This document shows, piece by piece, positions 49,079 through 57,052 of a stretch of DNA of 64,000 bases. The position numbers and the translations under genes are program-made. The notes beneath the pieces were generated by a model. It was not told the origin of the DNA and did not search any database. It worked only from the letters and a program-made list of their open reading frames with translations. This DNA comes from Flavobacterium marginilacus (GTDB taxonomy: Bacteria; Bacteroidota; Bacteroidia; Flavobacteriales; Flavobacteriaceae). Numbering within the stretch: the stretch's first letter is position 1; every line of letters begins with the position of its first letter. The stretch is taken from positions 3,162,001-3,226,000 of the forward strand of contig NZ_CP113975.1 in NCBI RefSeq assembly GCF_026870155.1. The letters are read 5' to 3'.

Positions 49079-49933
49079 TTATTTACTATATGCTTTTGCT
49101 ACCTGTCTGCTGGATCCTAAACCTTCCATGCCTAACTCAATAACATCACCGGGCTTGATATAAATTGGATCTGGCTTGATTCCTAATCCAACTCCCGGAG
49201 GCGTTCCTGTACTAATAATATCACCAGGCATTAAAGTCATAAACTGGCTTAGATAATGTACTAAAAATGGAATTTTGAAAACTAAGTTCAATGTATTGCT
49301 ATCCTGGAATTTTTTACCATTTACAGTTAACCACATCGGAATATTATTTACATCGGCAATTTCATCCTGAGTAGCAAGGAATGGCCCAAGAGGCGCAAAC
49401 GTATCGCATCCTTTTCCTTTTGCCCATTGTCCGCCCATTTCTATCTGAAAAGCTCTTTCGCTGTAATCGTTTAATAAAGCATAACCTGCTACATAATCCA
49501 AAGCTTCTGCTTCTTCTACATAACTTGCTTTTTTGCCTACAACAAATGCCAATTCGATTTCCCAGTCTGTTTTTTCACTGTTTTTTGGGATAATCAAATC
49601 ATCATTTGGACCGCATAAAGAAGTCGTTGATTTGAAAAAGATAATTGGTTCTGCTGGAATCGGCGCACCTGTTTCATGACAGTGATCTACATAATTCAAT
49701 CCAATACAGATTATTTTTGAAGGTCTCGCTACTGGAGAACCCAAACGGACATCGGCACTCACTTCTGGCAAAACCGGATTGCTTTCCAATGCTTTTTTTA
49801 ATTTTTCTAAACCGTTTTCATCAAAAAAAGCTTCATTAAAATCTGAAACAATTGAAGATACATCATATCGTTTCTCTCCAATAATAACTCCTGGCTTTTC
49901 TTTTCCTACAGCTCCAAAACGTATTAATTTCAT
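49079..49933 (-). CDS. Fumarylacetoacetate hydrolase-family enzyme (2,4-diketo-3-deoxy-fuconate hydrolase-like, 284 aa)
   Basis: FAH-fold enzymes cleave C-C bonds of diketo acids using a divalent metal. Metal ligands Glu125 and Glu127 (DWEIELAF) and Asp156 (LLNDYSER) are present, with the typical FFKSTTSLCGPND, KGKGCDTFAPLGP and MPGDIISTGTPPGVG blocks. In the oxidative fucose or rhamnose route the last enzyme of this family splits a 2,4-diketo-3-deoxy acid to pyruvate and lactate. Length is standard. It is downstream of the KDF-dehydrogenase-like SDR, so the operon order fits that route. A small region of low complexity AAGTTACTAAG repeats separates it from the upstream gene. Confidence 0.8.
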   Translation of the reverse strand: MKLIRFGAVGKEKPGVIIGEKRYDVSSIVSDFNEAFFDENGLEKLKKALESNPVLPEVSADVRLGSPVARPSKIICIGLNYVDHCHETGAPIPAEPIIFFKSTTSLCGPNDDLIIPKNSEKTDWEIELAFVVGKKASYVEEAEALDYVAGYALLNDYSERAFQIEMGGQWAKGKGCDTFAPLGPFLATQDEIADVNNIPMWLTVNGKKFQDSNTLNLVFKIPFLVHYLSQFMTLMPGDIISTGTPPGVGLGIKPDPIYIKPGDVIELGMEGLGSSRQVAKAYSK

Positions 49934-49950
49934 TTTCTTTTTTTTTTAAG

Positions 49951-50092
49951 TTACTGAGTTGTTAAGTTACTAAGCTGCTAAGTTTTTCATCTCGGCAAAT
50001 TTAGTAAGTTGTATTTTTTAAGTTCCTGATTTCCTCAAATGCTAAGTATCTTTAATCTTAGGAACTTAGTATCTTAGAAGCTTAGCAGCATC
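49951..50092. repeat. TAAGTTACTAAGCTGCTAAG-type dispersed repeat
   Basis: The spacer holds AAGTTACTGAGTTGTTAAGTTACTAAGCTGCTAAG, then facing copies built on CTTAGGAACTTAGTATCTTAGAAGCTTAGCAGC. Arms can pair into a long imperfect hairpin. No gene is present. Confidence 0.6.
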
Positions 50093-50094
50093 TT

Positions 50095-50859
50095 TTAATT
50101 ATTTAATTTGATAAATCCTCCGTCAATAGGGTAATCTGAACCAGTAATAAAACCTGCTTCATCACTGCACAAATACAGTGCTAAAGCCGCAACTTCATCT
50201 GGTTTGCCCATTCTTCCGATTGGCTGGGATTTTGATAATTTTTCGAAAATTTCAGCTTCTTTTCCCGGATAATTTTTATTGATAAAACCATCAACAAAAG
50301 GCGTGTGAACTCTCGCAGGAGAAATCGAATTACAGCGGATGCCTTCATTGATATAATCTCTCGCAACCGACAGAGTCATAGCCATTACAGCTCCTTTTGC
50401 AGTTGAGTATGCAAAACGGTCAGGTATACCAACCCATGCTGCAATTGAAGCCATATTCAAAATTACACCGCCGCCTGACAGTCTAAATTGCGGAATTGCT
50501 GCGTACAGACAATTATAAACTCCTTTTACATTTACATTCATCACTCGGTCGAAATCGGCTTCTGGTGTCGTATCAACTTTTCCAACGTGCGCAATTCCGG
50601 CATTATTAACCAAAATATTGAAGTTTCCTATTTTTTCAAATGTATCGGTAACTTCTTTTTGATTAGCTACATTACAGGCATAAGAAAATACTTTTCCGCC
50701 CAATTGTTTAATATCATCAACAGCCTCCTGAGCACTTTCGATTGTTAAATCGATAATATGAACCTCGGCTCCCTGTTTAGCAAACAGCGCAGCTATGGCT
50801 CTCCCAATACCGCTGCCTCCTCCTGTTACTACTGCTTTTTTATTTTGTAATGAAAACAT
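50095..50859 (-). CDS. SDR-family dehydrogenase (2-keto-3-deoxy-L-fuconate dehydrogenase-like, 254 aa)
   Basis: Canonical SDR motifs are TGGGSGIGRA (12-21), NNAG (86-89), Ser138 (NMASIA), Tyr151 and Lys155 (YSTAK). The C-terminal CNSISPARVHTPFVDGFI and GFITGSDYPIDGG are typical. Compared with other SDRs the PARVHTPFVD block resembles enzymes that oxidise 2-keto-3-deoxy sugar acids. It is 17 bp downstream of GH105 and upstream of the FAH gene, which matches the order of the oxidative 6-deoxy-sugar pathway. The exact substrate is inferred. Confidence 0.78.
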   Translation of the reverse strand: MFSLQNKKAVVTGGGSGIGRAIAALFAKQGAEVHIIDLTIESAQEAVDDIKQLGGKVFSYACNVANQKEVTDTFEKIGNFNILVNNAGIAHVGKVDTTPEADFDRVMNVNVKGVYNCLYAAIPQFRLSGGGVILNMASIAAWVGIPDRFAYSTAKGAVMAMTLSVARDYINEGIRCNSISPARVHTPFVDGFINKNYPGKEAEIFEKLSKSQPIGRMGKPDEVAALALYLCSDEAGFITGSDYPIDGGFIKLNN

Positions 50860-50876
50860 ATATTCTAATTTTAATT

Positions 50877-52118
50877 TTATCTATTCAATTCTAAAGCTGC
50901 CAAAATAAAAGGCCCTGTCGCTTTCGGGTCATTATTTTTCTTTCTTTCGTTAATATAATATTCGTACGAACCATCGCGATAAGGATTACCGCCCAAACCT
51001 GCTACAGCACAGGCATTAGTCAATTCTACTTCGCCTTTAGAGTCAATTACTATCGATTGTGAAGTCAATCCGTCAAATGCTTTATTGGCAAAGTTTTTGA
51101 ATTTTTTAGGCAGGTAGCCTTTGTTCACTCCTTTTGCAAAAGCATAAGCAAACATAGCAGTACCCGAAGATTCTAAATAATTACCTTTTCTGCTTCCCAT
51201 GTCAGTTACCTGATACCACATACCCGATTTTTTGTCCTGAAATTTAATCAATGCATTTGAAACAGCATTTAAATAAGCAATTAATTCTTTTCTTTTCGGA
51301 TGTTCTTTGGGAAAATAATCCAATACATCAACCAAAGCCATCACATACCAGCCAATAGATCTCGACCAAAAATTTGGTGAAACACCAGTCTCTTTATTCG
51401 CCCATGGCATGGCTTTGCTTTCGTCCCAGGCATGGTAAAGCAATCCTGTTTTTTTATCAGTGGCATGCATTTGGATTAATTCAAATTGTTTGGCTATGTC
51501 GTCAAAGAATTTTCCATTTTCAAAAACTGCTGTATACTGAGCATAAAATGGTTCTCCCATATATAATCCATCCAGCCACATTTGGTTTGGATATATTTTT
51601 TTATGCCAAAATCCCCCGCTTGCTGTTCTTGGCTGATTTTCTAACTGCCTGCGTAAAGTCTGCATTGCGGTTAAATATCGCTTATCGTTTGTCTTCTTAT
51701 ACAAATCAAACAGTAATCTTCCTGCAGTTATATTATCAATATTATAAGTATCCGGCTCATACGTTTTGATATTTCCTTCTCCATCAATTAAATCATCTGC
51801 ATAACCTTTTATATAGGCAGCATATTTTGGTTCCTTTTTCTGCTTATTCAATTCTTCAAAAGCATACAAAACCAATCCGTGTACGTAATCCCAATGCGGA
51901 TTTTTTGCATCGTCTATCATATAGGACTGCGGATGGCGGTTCATCAGTGTCAAAGCCATTCTTTCAGACCATTTCAGTTTATCCGAAATTTCATTTTTCT
52001 GTTTTCCTGAAACTGCTTCGGTTTCGGTTTTTTGAGCCATAATGTGGCCGCTGAACACTAACAAAGCAAGCATCACACTTGTCCTTACAAAAAAAATGAT
52101 TTTTAATGAATTATTCAT
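50877..52118 (-). CDS. GH105-family unsaturated rhamnogalacturonyl hydrolase (413 aa)
   Basis: GH105 enzymes remove the unsaturated galacturonyl residue left at the non-reducing end by pectate or rhamnogalacturonan lyases. The catalytic Asp183 lies in MWLDGLYMGEPF, the counterpart of the YteR aspartate. YHAWDES (228-234) and WSRSIGWYVMALVDVL (251-) are typical (alpha/alpha)6-barrel motifs. A signal peptide (about 12-28, ends IMAQ) suggests a periplasmic enzyme. It is the first gene of the minus-strand operon and is followed after 17 bp by the SDR gene, so it links polymer breakdown to the oxidative catabolic genes. Confidence 0.9.
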   Translation of the reverse strand: MNNSLKIIFFVRTSVMLALLVFSGHIMAQKTETEAVSGKQKNEISDKLKWSERMALTLMNRHPQSYMIDDAKNPHWDYVHGLVLYAFEELNKQKKEPKYAAYIKGYADDLIDGEGNIKTYEPDTYNIDNITAGRLLFDLYKKTNDKRYLTAMQTLRRQLENQPRTASGGFWHKKIYPNQMWLDGLYMGEPFYAQYTAVFENGKFFDDIAKQFELIQMHATDKKTGLLYHAWDESKAMPWANKETGVSPNFWSRSIGWYVMALVDVLDYFPKEHPKRKELIAYLNAVSNALIKFQDKKSGMWYQVTDMGSRKGNYLESSGTAMFAYAFAKGVNKGYLPKKFKNFANKAFDGLTSQSIVIDSKGEVELTNACAVAGLGGNPYRDGSYEYYINERKKNNDPKATGPFILAALELNR

Positions 52119-52190
52119 CTTTGTTACAAATAAGATTATTATGAATTCTTTAGTTTTTGCTGATTTTTTTTACACAAAAAACAAATAAAT

Positions 52191-52204
52191 TGTAATCGAT
52201 TACA
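52191..52204. promoter_or_regulatory. LacI-type operator palindrome TGTAATCGATTACA
   Basis: This perfect 14-bp palindrome has the central CG and flanks typical of LacI/PurR/CcpA operators (TGnAAnCGnTTnCA). It lies just downstream of the minus-strand -7 element (52205-52212), where a repressor would block initiation. A weaker related inverted element, TGTAATTTTTACA (52257-52269), lies downstream of the plus-strand element. The regulator gene is not in the window. Confidence 0.65.
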
Positions 52205-52235
52205 CAAATGTAATTTTAAATATCAATATTCCAAA
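52205..52235 (-). promoter_or_regulatory. Bacteroidota-type promoter for the GH105 operon
   Basis: On the minus strand TACATTTG (52205-52212) fits TAnnTTTG exactly, with TTTG (52232-52235) 19 bases upstream as the -33 element. The start codon of GH105 is about 87 bases downstream. Spacing and match make this the clearest promoter in the window. Confidence 0.65.
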
Positions 52236-52244
52236 CATAATTTA

Positions 52245-52252
52245 TACATTTG
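52245..52252 (+). promoter_or_regulatory. Plus-strand -7 element TACATTTG for the CoA-transferase operon
   Basis: TACATTTG is identical to the minus-strand element and forms with it a 9-bp inverted repeat ACAAATGTA (52204-52212) / TACATTTGT (52245-52253). No good -33 TTG is seen upstream. Transcription would start about 55 bases before the gene at 52313. Confidence 0.45.
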
Positions 52253-52312
52253 TAATTGTAATTTTTACATTTATTATTTTTTAGCCAAAAAACAAACAAT
52301 TTATCATAAAAA

Positions 52313-53452
52313 ATGACAAAACTTAAAGGCATAACTTGGAATCATACAAGAGGACTTTTACCTATGGTTGCCACAGCGCAGCGTTTTACAGAACTTAATC
52401 CTGATATTGAAATCAGCTGGGAAAAAAGAAGCTTACAGGAATTTGCAGATGCTTCTATTGAAGATTTAGCAAAAAGATTTGATTTGTTAGTTATCGACCA
52501 TCCCTGGACAGGTTTTGGAGCACATACCAATGCGATTCTTCCTTTGTCCGACTATCTTTCTCCAGAATATATAAAAGACCAGGAAATCAATACTGTAGGA
52601 CGTTCTTACGGAAGTTACATTTTTAGCAATAAATTATGGGCACTGCCAATTGACGCTGCCACTCCGGTAGCTGCAGCACGATTGGATATTTTAGAAAAAA
52701 ACGGTTTAAATGTACCGCAGACATATGATGAGTTATTGGCTCTGGCCAAAAAAGGACTGATTGCTTTTGCAGGAATTCCGGTAGATTCGTTAATGACGTT
52801 CTATTCTTTTTGCTGCAGTCTGGGTGAAGCCCCTTTTCAGTCGCAGGAAAAAGTAATTTCGATTGAAACAGGAAAAAAAGCCCTGCAGATGCATCGCGAA
52901 CTGGCACAGTTAATGGATCCGGCAAACTTTAACCGAAACCCGATTCAGGTGTATGAAGCAATGGTCAACTCCGATGAAATTGCCTACTGCCCTTTTGCTT
53001 ACGGCTATTCTAATTATTCAAGAATTGGTTACAGCAAAAACTTACTTCATTTTTATGATTTAGTAAAATTGAATGACCAGCCAATGATTAGCTCTTTAGG
53101 CGGAACAGGACTCGCAGTTTCTTCTTTCAGCAAACACATTCCTGAAGCGGTAAAATATGCAGAATTCACAGGATCATCACACGTACAGCAGAATATTTTT
53201 GCAGACAATGGCGGACAGCCGGGACATCTTCAGGCTTGGAAAAATGACCGAATCAATGGGATAACTCACGATTATTTCAAAAATACACTGCCTGCTTTGG
53301 AAAGAGCTTTTTTAAGACCTAGATATTCGGGACACATGTATTTTCAGGATCATGCGGGCGATGTGGTTCGTGATTATCTGATTAACGGCGGTGATGAAGA
53401 AGCCGTTTTAGCAGCAATGGATGCGCTTTACATCAAGTCATTAAACTTATAA
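52313..53452 (+). CDS. Solute-binding-protein-like protein without a signal peptide (379 aa)
   Basis: The fold resembles family 1 extracellular solute-binding proteins of ABC sugar importers: MVATAQRFTELNPDIEISWEKRS, then RFDLLVIDHPWTGFG, ILPLSDYLSPEYI, NKLWALPIDAATPVAAARLDIL and FTGSSHVQQNIF. No hydrophobic leader or lipobox precedes the domain (MTKLKGITWNHTRG), so it would stay in the cytoplasm, where a conventional binding protein has no transport role. No ABC permease or ATPase is in the window. It is the first gene of the operon and lies 4 bp upstream of a CoA transferase. It may be a substrate-binding partner, a sensor or a repurposed enzyme; function is unknown. Confidence 0.7.
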   Translation: MTKLKGITWNHTRGLLPMVATAQRFTELNPDIEISWEKRSLQEFADASIEDLAKRFDLLVIDHPWTGFGAHTNAILPLSDYLSPEYIKDQEINTVGRSYGSYIFSNKLWALPIDAATPVAAARLDILEKNGLNVPQTYDELLALAKKGLIAFAGIPVDSLMTFYSFCCSLGEAPFQSQEKVISIETGKKALQMHRELAQLMDPANFNRNPIQVYEAMVNSDEIAYCPFAYGYSNYSRIGYSKNLLHFYDLVKLNDQPMISSLGGTGLAVSSFSKHIPEAVKYAEFTGSSHVQQNIFADNGGQPGHLQAWKNDRINGITHDYFKNTLPALERAFLRPRYSGHMYFQDHAGDVVRDYLINGGDEEAVLAAMDALYIKSLNL

Positions 53453-53456
53453 CAGC

Positions 53457-54599
53457 ATGAGACCATTAGAAGGATTAGTTGTATTGGAATTCTGCCAGTT
53501 TTTGGCAGGGCCTTCTGCGGGCTTAAAATTGGCTGATTTAGGCGCGAGAATTATTAAAATCGAGCGTCCGGTAAAAGGCGAAGCTTGCCGTCAGCTGAGC
53601 ATTAAAGACCTTTTTGTGGATGACAGCAGTCTGCTTTTTCATACCATCAATAGAAACAAAGAATCATTTGCAGCCGACCTTAAAAACCCTGAAGATTTAA
53701 TTTTAGTAAAAAAACTAATCGCCAAAGCCGATATTATGACCCATAATTTCAGGCCGGGTGTTATGGATAAAATAGGTTTAACTTTTGCGGAAGCGTTAAC
53801 CATTAATCCAAAAATAATTTATGGAACAATAACAGGTTACGGAGACAAAGGTCCATGGGCAAATAAACCGGGACAGGATTTACTGCTGCAGTCACTTTCC
53901 GGACTGAGCTGGTTAAGCGGCCGAAAAAGCCAAGGGCCTGTTCCATTTGGTCTCGCTGTCGCCGATTTAATGTGCGGCAATCATTTTGTTCAGGGTATTT
54001 TGGCCGCATTACTCAAAAGAGCCAAAACCGGAAAAGGAGTTTTAGTAGAAGTCAGCCTGCTGGAATCGATTTTAGATGTTCAGTTTGAAGCCATTACTTC
54101 CTACTTAAATGACGGAGGACAGCAGCCGCAAAGAGGCGATGTTAAAGGAAGTGCCCACGCCTTTCTAAGTGCGCCTTATGGAGTTTATCCCACTCAGGAA
54201 GGATACATTTCATTGGCCATGGGTGATTTACTTTTCATTGGAAATACGTTAGGAATCGATTTAAATAAATATTCCGATAAACATTTATGGTTCTCACAAA
54301 GAGATGAAATCAGAGAAATAATAACTGAAAAACTGCTGACTCAAACAGCTGATTATTGGCTGAATTTACTTCAAAAAGAAGGAATCTGGTGTGGCAAAGT
54401 TCTCAATTACGAAGAGTTGGACAGCCAGCCTTTTGTGAAAGAATTACAATTAAAACAAACGGTTAAAAATGCTGCTGGAGAAACCTTGATTACTACCAGA
54501 AGCCCTATTCAATTGGATGGAGAAATTTTGGCCAGCCCGAAAGCAGCACCAAAAGTGGGTGAAGACAATACTGTGATACATGAAGAGTTTATTCGTTGA
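53457..54599 (+). CDS. Class III (CaiB/BaiF-type) CoA transferase (380 aa)
   Basis: Class III transferases move CoA between organic acids using an aspartyl intermediate. The N-terminus MRPLEGLVVLEFCQFLAGPSAGLKLADLGARIIKIERP is a textbook family motif. Asp170 in GLAVADLMCG fits the catalytic Asp of formyl-CoA transferase (Asp169). HNFRPGVMDKIGL, YGTITGYGDKGPW and PGQDLLLQSLSGLSWLSG are further family blocks. Full length is normal. A close paralogue lies next in the operon. It probably activates a carboxylic acid to a CoA thioester; donor and acceptor cannot be told from sequence. Confidence 0.85.
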   Translation: MRPLEGLVVLEFCQFLAGPSAGLKLADLGARIIKIERPVKGEACRQLSIKDLFVDDSSLLFHTINRNKESFAADLKNPEDLILVKKLIAKADIMTHNFRPGVMDKIGLTFAEALTINPKIIYGTITGYGDKGPWANKPGQDLLLQSLSGLSWLSGRKSQGPVPFGLAVADLMCGNHFVQGILAALLKRAKTGKGVLVEVSLLESILDVQFEAITSYLNDGGQQPQRGDVKGSAHAFLSAPYGVYPTQEGYISLAMGDLLFIGNTLGIDLNKYSDKHLWFSQRDEIREIITEKLLTQTADYWLNLLQKEGIWCGKVLNYEELDSQPFVKELQLKQTVKNAAGETLITTRSPIQLDGEILASPKAAPKVGEDNTVIHEEFIR

Positions 54600-54601
54600 A
54601 C

Positions 54602-54649
54602 CGTTTATTTGTTTAATCGTTTTATCACAAACAGTTAAACAAATAAACG
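54602..54649. repeat. 15-bp perfect inverted repeat (CGTTTATTTGTTTAA)
   Basis: Arms at 54602-54616 and 54635-54649 are exact complements with 18 bases between. Further AACGATTAAAC copies follow up to 54682. This fills the 88-bp gap between the two CoA transferase genes and could modulate expression of the downstream genes. Confidence 0.7.
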
Positions 54650-54687
54650 ATTAAACAGTTAAACAATCAAAAACGATTAAACAAAAA

Positions 54688-55824
54688 ATGAAACCATTAG
54701 AAGATTATTTAATAGTAGATTTCAGCCAGTTTCTTTCCGGGCCTTCAGCGAGTTTACGATTGGCCGATCTGGGTGCTCGTGTGATAAAAATTGAAAAACC
54801 GGGAACTGGAGACATCTGCAGAACCTTATATACTTCTGACTTGATTATGAATGGGGAATCTTCCGTTTTTCATACCATCAACAGAAACAAAGAATCATTT
54901 GCCATTGATTTCAAAGAGCCGAATGAACTTGAAAAATTAAAAAAACTGCTAGCCAAAGCTGATGTTGTTATGCACAATTTCAGACCCGGCGTGATGGAAC
55001 GTGTTGGCTTGAGTTATGACGATGTTACAGCAATCAATCCCAATATTATCTATGCCGAAATTTCGGGCTATGGTACTAAATCGGATTTAAAAGATTTACC
55101 GGGACAGGATTTATTACTGCAATCATTGACTGCATTAACCTGGCTGAGCGGTAATCAGGAAGACGGCCCGGTACCAATGGGATTGTCAATAGTGGATATG
55201 CTTGCAGGAGCGCATTTGGCACAAGGAATTTTGGCCTCTTTATATAGAAAAGCAACTCACGGTATCGGAGCAAAAGTTCAGGTAAGCATGCTGGAATCTG
55301 CTTTTGATTTTCAGTTTGAAACCATTACGACATATTTTAACGACGGCGGTGAACTGCCTGTTCGTACAAAATCCAACAATGCACACGCATATCTGGGTGC
55401 GCCCTACGGAATTTACAAAACACAAAATGGTTATTTAGCTTTGGCAATGGGATCAATCCCAGTTTTGGCCTCTCTTTTAAAATGTGATGACTTGTTACAG
55501 TTCTCTGAAAACAAATTTGGATTACGTGACGAAATCAAAAACATACTCGCCACGCATTTACAAACACAGGAAACTCAGTTTTGGCTGGATATTTTAGAAC
55601 CAGCAGATATTTGGTGTGCCAAAGTACTGAACTACAAACAGCTTTTTGCTGAAGAAGGATTCCGCGTTTTAAATTTCACGCAGAAAGTCGAAATGACAGA
55701 CAGCTATACTTATAAAACAACCCGATGCCCAATTAAAATTGATGGAGAAATTTTCACATCAGTTAAAGGTTCCCCAAAATTAGGACAGGATAACGAACGG
55801 ATTATTAAAGAATTTATAGCTTAA
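54688..55824 (+). CDS. Second class III CoA transferase, paralogue (378 aa)
   Basis: It aligns with the preceding gene throughout: MKPLEDYLIVDFSQFLSGPSASLRLADLGARVIKIEKP, FHTINRNKESFAIDF, HNFRPGVMERVGL, YGTKSD, PGQDLLLQSLTALTWLSG and Asp170 in GLSIVDMLAG. The FHTINRNKESFA block is the same in both copies, so this is a tandem duplication. Divergence elsewhere hints at different specificity or an obligate heteromer. It is preceded by the repeat-filled gap and followed after 2 bp by a second solute-binding-like gene, a mirror of the first pair. Confidence 0.85.
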   Translation: MKPLEDYLIVDFSQFLSGPSASLRLADLGARVIKIEKPGTGDICRTLYTSDLIMNGESSVFHTINRNKESFAIDFKEPNELEKLKKLLAKADVVMHNFRPGVMERVGLSYDDVTAINPNIIYAEISGYGTKSDLKDLPGQDLLLQSLTALTWLSGNQEDGPVPMGLSIVDMLAGAHLAQGILASLYRKATHGIGAKVQVSMLESAFDFQFETITTYFNDGGELPVRTKSNNAHAYLGAPYGIYKTQNGYLALAMGSIPVLASLLKCDDLLQFSENKFGLRDEIKNILATHLQTQETQFWLDILEPADIWCAKVLNYKQLFAEEGFRVLNFTQKVEMTDSYTYKTTRCPIKIDGEIFTSVKGSPKLGQDNERIIKEFIA

Positions 55825-55826
55825 TA

Positions 55827-57050
55827 ATGGAAAAGTTAAGAATCGCTGTCAGGAAATTTGATCCTTTTGAAAGTACATTGCAAAAACTGTGGGATTTGTT
55901 CTGTATCGAAAATAATATTGAAATGGAAGCTGAAATGATTCCGTTAGAATTACATGATTTATATACCGAAACAATCAGCAAAAAGGGACTAAAAAAAGGA
56001 ACTTGGGATATTGCTCATCTTAACACAGACTGGATTTTTGATGCTGTCAATGAAAAAGCAGTTCTGGATTTAAATCCATTAATTGCCCAAAATGCACCGC
56101 AGAATTATCCAGAAGGCTGGCATCAGTCGCTGTTACATTTACAGCAGATCAATGACAGAACTTATGGACTTCCTTTTCATGACGGTCCGGAATGTCTGAT
56201 TTTTAGAAAAGATTTATTTGAAAATACAATCGAAAAAGAAAAATTCAAAAAACAGTACGGTTACGAGTTAAACCCTCCCTGCACTTGGGAACAATTCAGC
56301 CAGATTGCCGAGTTTTTCAACCGTCCTGAGCAGAATTTATACGGAAGTGTGTTTGCCAATTTTCCTGATGGGCATAATATGGTATTCGATTTCTGCCTGC
56401 AGTTATGGACACGCGGAGGTTCTTTACTGAATGCACAAAACCAAATCGACATCCAACGTCCTGAAGCCATCGAAGCTTTGGATTTTTACAGAAAAATAAT
56501 CAATAACCCCAAAGCCGTTCATCCAAAAACAAAAAAATTTGGTTCGGTAGAAGCTGGTTTGGCTTTCGCCAAAGGAGAAGCAGCAATGTCTATTAATTGG
56601 TTTGGATTTGCCTCAATGTGCGAAGTAATTGAAGAATCAAACGTGAAAGGGAAAGTAGATATTACCGAATTACCACACAATTCAAATCACAAAACAGCTT
56701 CTTTGAATGTATATTGGCTGTATACAATTGGTTCAGGAAGCAGACACCAAAAACTGGCGTACGATTTTCTGCGGTTTGCTACTAGCCCCGAAAGTGATAA
56801 ATTACTGACCAATGAAGGCGGAATCGGATGCCGAAAATCAACCTGGAATGATTCTGAAATCAATACCACAATTCCGTTTTATCATAAATTAGAAATGCTT
56901 CACGAAAATGCTTTAACGTTACCGCAGACACCGATTTGGCCCAAAGTAGCCGAATTGATTGACCAAATGGTACTCAAGGCTATTGACAGCAGTGTTTCAT
57001 CAGAACAACTTTTAAAAGACACTCAAAAATCAATCCAAAAATTATACTAA
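55827..57050 (+). CDS. Second solute-binding-protein-like protein without a signal peptide (407 aa)
   Basis: It resembles family 1 solute-binding proteins (KGTWDIAHLNTDWIFDAV, VLDLNPLI, TYGLPFHDGPECLIFRKDLFE, ALDFYRKIINNPKAVHP, FAKGEAAMSINWFGFASM, SRHQKLAYDFLRFATSPES). It lacks any leader (MEKLRIAVRKFDPFES), so it is predicted cytoplasmic, like the protein at 52313-53452. The AFxKGEAAM-type segment is the usual ligand-site strand of such proteins. Gaps of 2 bp on each side show strong coupling with the CoA transferase and the oxidoreductase. No membrane partner is nearby. Function unknown. Confidence 0.7.
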   Translation: MEKLRIAVRKFDPFESTLQKLWDLFCIENNIEMEAEMIPLELHDLYTETISKKGLKKGTWDIAHLNTDWIFDAVNEKAVLDLNPLIAQNAPQNYPEGWHQSLLHLQQINDRTYGLPFHDGPECLIFRKDLFENTIEKEKFKKQYGYELNPPCTWEQFSQIAEFFNRPEQNLYGSVFANFPDGHNMVFDFCLQLWTRGGSLLNAQNQIDIQRPEAIEALDFYRKIINNPKAVHPKTKKFGSVEAGLAFAKGEAAMSINWFGFASMCEVIEESNVKGKVDITELPHNSNHKTASLNVYWLYTIGSGSRHQKLAYDFLRFATSPESDKLLTNEGGIGCRKSTWNDSEINTTIPFYHKLEMLHENALTLPQTPIWPKVAELIDQMVLKAIDSSVSSEQLLKDTQKSIQKLY

Positions 57051-57052
57051 TC

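Noticed and set aside
54602..54682. CRISPR-like array from repeated ACGATTAAAC units
   Set aside because: The units are short, irregular and without uniform spacers; a palindromic intergenic repeat explains them.
52313..57050. Conventional ABC sugar importer
   Set aside because: Only binding-protein-like genes are present. There is no permease, ATPase or export signal, so I do not call it a transporter.
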